A stretch of DNA of 64,000 nt from Megalonaias nervosa (lineage: Eukaryota; Mollusca; Bivalvia; Unionida; Unionidae). Every line of letters starts with the position of its first letter. Position 1 is the first letter of the stretch. Under the pieces are notes generated by a model, which saw only the letters and a program-made list of their open reading frames with translations, was not told the origin of the DNA and made no database searches. The stretch spans positions 1-64,000 of the forward strand of contig JAECUM010000866.1 of assembly GCA_016617855.1 (NCBI GenBank), given 5' to 3'. Made by a program: the position numbers and the translations under genes. Of this stretch, positions 56,963 through 64,000 are shown piece after piece.

Positions 56963-57660
56963 AAAAAAACTCATCCCAAAGCATAATCGTACAATAAATA
57001 CTACATAGACAGCAAATCACTGACGTTATTACTTCACGTTCTAATAATCTATACAACCCTATTACAATCAGTAGAGAGATAAATGCGCAAACAACATATG
57101 TTATTGAACCGGGTTTACGTCACTGGGAAATTTCATGTTGTTAGCGGAATTCATAACATTTCCTCGCAAAGAGTTACGGTGGGTTGTTAGTAGGTAAAAA
57201 AACTACGGTACGTTGCTATATATATACTGAAATCTTATTTTTTTATTATACCGCTTCGATAGAGCTGACTTTTTCTCCTATTAATAAGATTGGTTTCTAG
57301 ACATGGAAAATCTATGATTTTCTACTTAGATAATCTTTAGCGTCTGTTATTGCAGCACCCATGACATCACTTCGTCGTTCATAGTATCGTCTTAGCGCTC
57401 TATATTTATTTCCCCCCACATTAAACACAAAATTCGGACATTCCCATCATCCCCCCTTCCGCATTTCACTCACGGTTTTGGCCCTAAACTTCCTCGCCGG
57501 ACACTCTCTAAAGAAGATCCACAATACTCATTAAAACAATTTTTCCACATGAGGTTGTCCATCCAATCATAAGCCACTTACATATATTTTTGCTCGTGAC
57601 ATTATTATATTATATTCCGGGATAATGCTCAGTTAGAGAAAAACTTGCCTTAATTATATA
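56963..57660. other. Spacer, no gene seen
   Basis: Nothing recognisable. Confidence 0.45.
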
Positions 57661-59717
57661 ATAGGTAGGTGGACTGTAGCTAAACAATTGCAAGAACAGT
57701 ATTATAATCTCACCGGTGCTAGACGAACCCTTGTTAAGTCAAAAATTGACATAGAAAATTTGTGAAATCAGATTAAATCGTTAGAAACTACGAGAGAAGA
57801 GTTTGCAAGATTATCTGTGATTAAACCAGCCACTGCCTGGTTTCGTTTTGATAGAGTAGACGATTACAAAAATCCCACCGTTTGATTTACAATTACACCA
57901 ACATATCAGAATGGCCAAGGAGGAGTTCAAGCGGGACGGTGCAGATTATGTCTTGTCAACGTTCCAGATAGATCACGACGGTATTTTCTTTGCTGCTACA
58001 ACGAATGATCAACGCGGAGGGATGAATATTGATCGTTTAGCTGATGATAAAAGGTATTTATTTAGAATTAAATAAATTGTCAAACACGACAGTGGAAATG
58101 GCCCAACATGGATTGCCCGGGATAAACTCGATCCTGTTCAACAATCACGAGCACGTAGCCTGCATATGGCCGTTGCAGATAAGATTCTGCATCGGGAATG
58201 CTGTCGGGTATTGACAAGCCATATTATGAAAAATCATATCCTGTGACTGCTGTTGTTTACGCACTTTATCGTTTAAACGATCCCGATATTAATGCTCTTC
58301 AGTCTATGCGAACTGGTATCTTAAATTGTGTGGTTCAGCGAGTTACATAACATTTTATAAACACCTCACGAGGACGTGGTCTGACAGATTCACGAATTAA
58401 AAAAAAGTAAACGAATGGGCAGAACGTGTTAACGACAATGGAACCCGCATGGAAGGCATCGCAGTGTTGGAAAAGCGATTAAAGTTATAAATAATAGTTC
58501 AAACAATAACAGACGAGGTTTTGTACGATTCCAGCAACTATCGTAATAAATGCGCCCCGATAGTGATAGTCGATAGTGGACTGCAAGTATAACAAAATTT
58601 CCGCCGAGAAAATCTACTAGATTTTACCACGGTAATATTTTTGAGGAAATTTATAATATTAGCAAAAACGATTCTGTATAAGTCTCGCTGCTTTAGAGTG
58701 ATCTAGAATCGGAATCAGGATAAACTGGATCCCGGTTTGATTCAGTTCTTGTTGCCGTCGGGTAAACTTTATCGCGAAGAATCCCTCCATGATCAGATGA
58801 AACAGGTGGCGCTAAAATATACCATCATCGATTCACAAATCGCCATAGATGATTTGCTGAATAAAGGATATATCGCGTTCATGTATTGAATTAGGACACG
58901 GCGGCCTTTTTAAAATAAAATTATAATCCCGCTGATGTAATTTCAGTTGAAATGGTGGCTTGCTACCAAACTAGTTTTCTTGGAACGGACGAATGCAAGC
59001 CGTATTTGTCACGATTTTGTCATCCAACACATGAAATTACCAGACTTGCAATAAACAGTCCACTGCCAGCAGTAGATCTAATTGGATTTTCCAAGAATGA
59101 ACCATTTGTGTTTGCAGCAAACATTCATCCGGTTATTGTTGTTTGGCTTGGTCTTCATTAAAAACAAAACAGATACGGAGATAAAACTCGTAGACTGTTG
59201 TGCAAAAACTAAACGTGGTTGGAGCCCAATAGTGTTATTGAGACATATGATTGATGTAGGGATATTGACATCCCTGACAGTGAGTACAGCGATAATTTCA
59301 TGTAGGTCTCAAAAAAGTCTGGCTGCCAGAGGATGACGATATATTGTTTGCAAAAGATATGAGCCAAAAATTTACTGGCAAATTTACCGAGGGAGCCTCA
59401 TCTGATAACAGGTGCCGCTGTATAAGGTTATTATGTACCAAACAGAACTTGATTTTATAATCGCAGATACGGCAGTAAAAGGTGTGTTAGCGTCTAGGGA
59501 GTGCGCAAACTTACCAAATGGAACCACGATCGGTATCATCGACAGCTACTACAACGGTGATTCGCCCCAGTTTACTCATCACAGATCCTCCATGCTTGCA
59601 TATGCATCAATAAACCTGTTATCAATGATTAACCGATTTCCAAATGACCCTGTTAAAGTCGCTACGGACTCGTTTTATATAAGTAAATCAGAAATAGATC
59701 TTTTTTTCTTTTTTTAA
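57661..59717 (+). pseudogene. polB: DNA polymerase B of a Polinton with helicase and HNH
   Basis: Pieces in several frames. A helical N-terminal part WTVAKQLQEQYYNLTGARRT is followed by a stretch with FKRDGADYVLSTFQIDHDGI (57920). Then come YPVTAVVYALYRLNDPDINA and LNCVVQRV (58240-58350), and VEMVACYQTSFLG (about 58948), the palm motif A region with Glu where family B polymerases have Asp. NPVHPV-like ANIHPVIVVW (59125), HHRSSMLAYASINLLSMINR (59579-59640) and VKVATDSFYISK (59658-59690), the catalytic motif C, follow. It leads directly into the helicase, and a single fused protein is likely. Confidence 0.7.
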
Positions 59718-59878
59718 ATCTTCCAATAATGCATATTAACTGCGCTGCTCCATGGGGTCATTGGAGAATGAACGAAAACGTAATTATTCTAAATTTGCAG
59801 ATTATAAACCTCATCGCGTGTATTAACGCAACGATAAATTATCACAACGGTCATAGGCACCATCGGTTCATGATCTCA

Positions 59879-60800
59879 TTTCACGACATAAAACGGTTTA
59901 TCTTAATGGTCCTGGTGGTTCTGGTAAAACAACACGTTAGAATTATTTAAAAATTATGATATGATAGTACTAACCGCAACTAATTTGCCTGCCAGGGAGA
60001 TGAGACAGAGGGGTGTTAGCGCCAGTACTTATCACAGCTTGTTCAGATGGAAGGGAGATGCGTCGACACCAACTCGAATGGGTAAGAAATATATTCCTAA
60101 AATCATCATTTGGAACGAAATATGTACTGTGTCCAAGAAAACATTAACAGCGTTTCTCGATTGGCTGTCGACGAAATCAACGGTGATTATCGTATGCAGA
60201 GATCAAGGACAACCTCGTCCTATTACATGAGAATCACCACACAATTGGCTAAAATATATGTCGATTATTACGAGGACATGTTGATAGATCAGCAGGCCTA
60301 CGATAAATCATTACGAGATCTGAAAGCGGTAATTAGACTTCAGCCCGACAAAATTCAATGTGAGATAATGCGCAGTGTAATTCCATGAACGGCGATCAAT
60401 GACCTCTGGAACTTATGTCGCTCAAATGATCTGAAAGTTACATCCAGGAATATAGTTCGCGATTCTCTTTAACGTTGACTTTTTGAGCTTCGTAAGGAAA
60501 CATTTCCCACGTTGGCAGTTCCACTATGTTATCTGCCAGCGGCTACTTGTCGCCAGAATACTCTAGCTGATATCCCAGGAACTGGGACCCAGCAACTCCA
60601 GGATATGCAATAACAATTCACTCATCGCAGGGACTAACAATTTCTGATACTAATGTTTGGATTGTCGACGATCATGTCAAATAGACAGATTTAGTGTATC
60701 TGGCAGTATCGAGAATTACAAAATGTCTCAGCAGCAGAGAATTGCCTACGACAGTAATCAGCTTCGTGTCGGATCAATCACTAAAATACCTGGCACGGTA
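59879..60800 (+). pseudogene. SF1 helicase domain downstream of polymerase B
   Basis: P-loop YLNGPGGSGKTTR (59899-59937) directly after the polymerase remnant. In the next frame are LTATNLPAREMRQRGVSAST, FRWKGDASTPTRMGKKYIPK and IIIWNEICTVSKKT (the Walker B-like site has N where D is usual), then RDQGQPRPI. Further on are ITIHSSQGLTISDTNVWIVD (60610-60670) and YLAVSRITKCL (60697-60729), helicase motifs V and VI. Pif1/RecD-like SF1 architecture. Stops and shifts separate the pieces. Confidence 0.7.
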
Positions 60801-60837
60801 AAAAGAAAAATTAGCTGGCTATCAACGAGATGACAAA

Positions 60838-61065
60838 GAAATAAATGCGAGTTCGATCTCGATGCTGAATTTATCATGACGCTGAAGCAGTGACAAAATA
60901 AACACTGCGCCTGCTGTAACGGAATAATGTGGTAGGAATATTTTCCCAATGACTTACGACAATTTACCATGGATAGAATCGATAGGAGTCTCGGCCACAC
61001 ACGCGAAAATGTCGCGTTGACATATCTTTATTATAACCGACGTCGAGGAGCCAGTGACCTTTGCT
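60838..61065 (+). pseudogene. HNH nuclease domain after the helicase
   Basis: CEFDLDAEFIMTLKQ is followed by CACCNGIMW (60906-60932), a stop, and EYFPNDLRQFTMDRIDRSLG, then HTRENVALTYLYYNRRRGA (61002-61052). The Cys pair, DRID, GHTRENV and the final N-R region are the HNH/Cys-rich nuclease pattern. The second Cys pair is replaced by tyrosines, so zinc binding would be lost in this copy. It converges with the minus-strand integrase, and their ends overlap or abut near 61060. Confidence 0.65.
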
Positions 61066-62015
61066 AGCACGAATCCAACCTGGTGGTAATTGTGTATTTA
61101 CAGTAACTATTTGCAGTTGTTCACGAACAAATCTACGCTGAGCAGCCGTCGAATCTAGTCGGTAGATAGCAGGTTTAGCCGTAGATCTTACCACGTTGGA
61201 ACTGTATGTGTGGTTACGCTCCAGACGTGATCGGTTGCTCGCTATTACCACCTTCAAGTTCACCAGGTTCATATAAACACCGGTCTCACCGGAGAGTCGC
61301 GCCGCTTAGCCACTATTTGTTCCTTCGACGGGTTTGATAGCAATTTTACGCGTGACTTCGTTGTTTAACGTGGTTATCACGTGCGATAGTCTCGCAACCC
61401 ATTCGCGAGATCTGTCCTTGGTCAGTAATTCCTGGGCGTACTGATATCCAAACAATCACCCAGCAAGCGTTCGATTTAATCGTTCAACGATTGCATGATC
61501 ATCATTATGACGGCGTGCCTTCGCCTGATTTTAACTTTATGTTGCTGCATCAGCGATGTTACCCCGCCAAGAAATTCTTTGCCAGGATCAACCTGTAGCA
61601 ATCGTGGCCAGCATAAAGGTCCACGCGAATAAATTTGTTTAAACGCGGCTGCGACTTCAGTTGCTATTTTAGTTGATAGCGGTTCAGCTTTCTTGTATCT
61701 ACTTACAGCGTCGACGACCGTCAACACGTATATGTATGTGCACAAACCTCTCTGTCGTTCGTGTTTACGTGATATGCCAGTGATAGTGTCATGTGGTAAA
61801 AGCAAAATATCTACTTGACGAACTTCGTTGGGAATGCAGACATCAAACCGTCCATGTAGAATTGTTTCAGGTGGCGGTAGATATATTTGCCATATTGCCT
61901 GTCGGGCCAACCAATCTGCGGCAAGACCGCGCGCGACACCTGCGACATCAAAGAGTTTGCTAATCGCTGATGTACCTTTCCAATATCCTCTTGGACTATA
62001 ATAAATGGACTCCAT
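60964..62015 (-). pseudogene. Polinton integrase, F54H12.3-type
   Basis: Retroviral-type DDE integrase. The N-terminal part reads YYSPRGYWKGTSAISKLFDV and LARQAIWQIYLPPPE. The core has VRQVDILLLPHDTITG (first Asp), YIYVLTVVDAVSRYKKAEPL and WPRLLQVDPGKEFLGGV (second Asp). After a frame change DDHAIVERLNRTL holds the catalytic Glu (about 61460-61500), followed by a stop and LFGYQYAQELLTKDRSREW. A C-terminal part (61272 down) has PAIYRLDSTAAQRRFVREQL, a chromo/SH3-like tail. All three acidic residues remain. Same family as the nematode transposon-derived protein F54H12.3. Confidence 0.85.
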
Positions 62016-62026
62016 TATTATAATTA

Positions 62027-62501
62027 TTAATTGCCCGCCCCCACCGCTAGTTTACCACTCATCGTAGCCGATCTTATCAACCAGTTGGCGAGCGATTCTC
62101 CCATGTTTTTATTTTTTATCGACTTCAACATATGAATCAATTTGACATCAGTGATATGTCGTTGTTGAAGATCTTTATTTTTATATGCTACGTCATGAGC
62201 ATGCCAAGCCTGATCAGTCGCATTTACTGGAAGTTCTCCTGATTTTGGATGATTTTGTTTCGTCAAGTCTGATATCAAGTCGGTTTCAGGACCACAATAA
62301 TTATATTCCGGAAGAAGGTTTTCACGCGGGCACTTAGCCCAAGGAGTTCCTAGTAATATTCCCAGTGCCGCAACAATATCACCGCCACTTGTATTTTTTT
62401 GTACCGCATTTTATACACTTGCCTGTTGCTCGCCTGTTATTCCTCGTCGTTGTTGCTCGTAGCCCAGTTGTATCCTTGCATTGAACACAATATAGACTCA
62501 T
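62027..62501 (-). pseudogene. Zinc-ribbon and phospholipase-A2-like domain, third element
   Basis: Starts MSLYCVQCKDTTGLRATTTR, then GKCIKCGTKKYKW (about 62385-62423), giving two CxxC pairs and so a complete zinc ribbon. A frame change leads to LPEYNYCGPETDL (about 62279-62317, calcium-loop-like) and the open frame 62027-62278 with QAWHAHDVAYKNKDL, the His-Asp pair. It lies just upstream of the integrase on the same strand, as in the other two elements. Confidence 0.7.
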
Positions 62502-62529
62502 GATTATAAATAATACATATTCCTACAAT

Positions 62530-63187
62530 ATGAACGTGACTGACTTTTCAGCAACACAAAAGCAAGCACCCGACAAGCACCATCCAGCGTTACCAAATTG
62601 TTCGAGCCATTATCATTGGTCCGTCTGGGTCTGGTAAAACTCAATTATTGCTCAACCTGATAATGAGATGGCTCAAATTCTATTTAGTAGCGCCATCCGC
62701 AGACGACCAGCCATGTTATGATGTCCTCAAGGAATTCAATGAAGCTGCAAATGATTCCCTGTCGCCCGATACAGGTACTGTTGAATATATCACCGACATC
62801 AACGATATATCGTCGGTCGAAGATCTTGGTGGTAGTATTAATAATCTTGTGGTTCACGATGATGTCATGCATGACAAACAAACAAATCCAGACAGAATAT
62901 ATTCACGAGGCAGACAAAAAAGCACAGATGTCATTTATGTTACGCAACGATATGTTCAGATCCCCCAAAGTGATAAGAGATAACGGTAATTTTTCGTTAT
63001 CTTTAACGGCGTTGATACACATACACTGCGAAATATTCATCAGACTTGGTTTCACGGAGACATGGACATAAATAAGTTTAAAAACTTCTTTGTACATGCT
63101 CAGAGAACTCCACATGGATTCATTACAATTAATTTACGCGATGCAGCAACACGATATCGCATTGGTCTCGAAAAAATCTTTGGTTGA
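62530..63187 (+). pseudogene. Packaging ATPase with intact P-loop, third element
   Basis: MNVTDFSATQKQAPDKHHPA then a frame change to AIIIGPSGSGKTQLLLNL (62606-62659), an intact Walker A. Walker B is NNLVVHDDVMHD (62838-62873), followed by SRGRQKSTDVIYVTQRYVQI, the strand and sensor region of HerA/FtsK-type packaging motors. A second shift precedes HTLRNIHQTWFHG and PHGFITINLRDAATRYRIGL, with a stop near 63187. It is divergent from the zinc-ribbon/PLA2 gene. Confidence 0.82.
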
Positions 63188-63249
63188 GCAACCTGCACAT
63201 CAAATACGCGATGTGTTTCCTTTTATTAAAGAAATATATTTACTATATA

Positions 63250-63632
63250 ATGAACCAAGAAAATATTAAAACAATTATCTCTGAGACTGAGAAATTACAA
63301 AAAGACGGTCTCGCGGTTCAGCTTGATGTTAAAAAAATCAACGACGATTTTGAAATGATACAGCAGCGTCGGGAAGAGGGTAGATATACACTAGCTGCAG
63401 AATATAGATTTATCAAATTACTCCAACGCGAAATGGAATTGTCTCTGGTGTCAACAATGATAGCGAGATTGCTAAATTTGTTCCACTGGCAAGCGCAATT
63501 AAGAAAATCAGATCAGCGCTGTCTAGCCAATATAAAACTCGAGCGGCTGTAGGTGTACGTGCTGGACAGCTAAGGAAACTTTCGGCGGATTGCTTGGACT
63601 CCGAATTCAGATCGTCCGATGCTGAATCGTGA
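63250..63632 (+). pseudogene. Coiled-coil protein after ATPase (unknown)
   Basis: MNQENIKTIISETEKLQKDG, then EMIQQRREEGRYTLAAEYRF, is helical and charged. After a frame change near 63455 it continues as FVPLASAIKKIRSALSSQYK and ends EFRSSDAES. It begins 63 bases after the ATPase. Not recognised. Confidence 0.4.
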
Positions 63633-63679
63633 CGTCACCAGTACTGAAGAAAACACGAAAGGGTATACAAAAATAACAT

Positions 63680-64000
63680 AATGTTTCTCCGCGACAAAAA
63701 AAGATACGTTATGTTGTTTGTTTGTATTGGCGGCGGAATGCGCTATTTTTCACGGCCTGTCATGCACATAAAAACTAAAAGTTAATTCTACTCGTTGGAT
63801 ATCAAGCAGATGCCCATCTTTGTCGGTCAGACGAAATCGTATTCGTGGCAACGCTACATTATAACAAATAAACAGTATTAGTGGGCACCGATACAATCAA
63901 ATGACCCGGAGGGACCTCTGGAGAAAAGCTATAATGAACATATCCTTGGGATGCTTGCATCATTCGTACGATCCTCCAGCAGTATACCTACCATCCACTG
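63680..64000 (-). pseudogene. Minor-capsid/penton-like protein, partial at window edge
   Basis: Minus strand. MQASQGYVHYSFSPEVPPGH (63901-63960) is followed by LIVSVPTNTVYL, a frame break, then YNVALPRIRFRLTDKDGHLL and VELTFSFYV (about 63755-63860). The FSPEVPPG segment and RFRLTDKDG ending correspond to NVPPGSLMQIRP and the LHVRRR-ending part at 31077-31237. The gene starts beyond the right edge. Confidence 0.5.

Larger units (their letters stand above)
44609..64000. mobile_element. Third Polinton-like element, split into two parts (composite)
   Basis: Left part 44609-47194 (capsid side) and right part 56553-64000 (polymerase-helicase-HNH, integrase, zinc-ribbon/PLA2, ATPase, minor capsid) are of the F54H12.2/F54H12.3-type family and differ from the two elements at 12-39 kb. 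The 9-kb between them is filled by other repeats. Whether both parts come from one insertion or two is not decided by the sequence. The right end lies outside the window. Confidence 0.45.

Overview
The window reads as AT-rich intergenic DNA of an invertebrate animal, crowded with transposable elements. I find no host protein gene with recognisable exons. The tRNA-derived SINEs, a gypsy element with integrase ahead of reverse transcriptase, and several Polinton/Maverick (adintovirus-like) elements fit a marine invertebrate. A lophotrochozoan such as a mollusc is my best guess, from SINE style only.

Layout: (1) 0-10 kb holds gypsy-type LTR retrotransposons: a solo LTR (835-1773), a damaged element with both LTRs (2982-6447, + strand) and an older gag-protease-integrase relic (7301-10002, - strand). 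(2) 12.1-39.4 kb holds two related Polintons, apparently one inside the other. The outer element is 12098-18210 plus 34220-39370. The inner is about 18211-34219. Each has, on the minus strand, protein-primed DNA polymerase B, four conserved genes of unknown function and a fibre-like gene. On the plus strand each has the packaging ATPase, small virion-type proteins, a cysteine protease, a zinc-ribbon/phospholipase-A2-like segment and a retroviral-type integrase. The inner copy adds a nuclease relic, a capsid-type gene split by a LINE and a MITE-split gene. The outer integrase is split by a SINE. Nearly all the genes are broken. (3) 39.4-44.6 kb is spacer. (4) 44.6-47.2 kb and 56.5-64 kb hold parts of a different Polinton-like family. 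It has capsid-type genes, a DNA polymerase followed by an SF1 helicase and an HNH nuclease, and minus-strand integrase and zinc-ribbon/PLA2. It also has an ATPase with an intact P-loop and a minor-capsid-like gene running off the right edge. (5) 47.2-56.5 kb between them holds a 67-bp minisatellite, a 1.2-kb foldback transposon with 9-bp target duplications, a MITE-like inverted repeat and two SINEs.

The Polinton-type genes together describe a virus-like life cycle: integrase for insertion, polymerase for copying, ATPase, protease and capsid genes for virion assembly, and PLA2 and fibre as likely entry functions. The many stops, frameshifts and nested insertions show these are fossils, not active elements. 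The most unusual points are a phage-tail-fibre-like shaft joined to a discoidin-like head in the inner element (the outer copy keeps only the shaft part), the polymerase-helicase-HNH arrangement, and the zinc-ribbon/PLA2/integrase block shared by all three elements.
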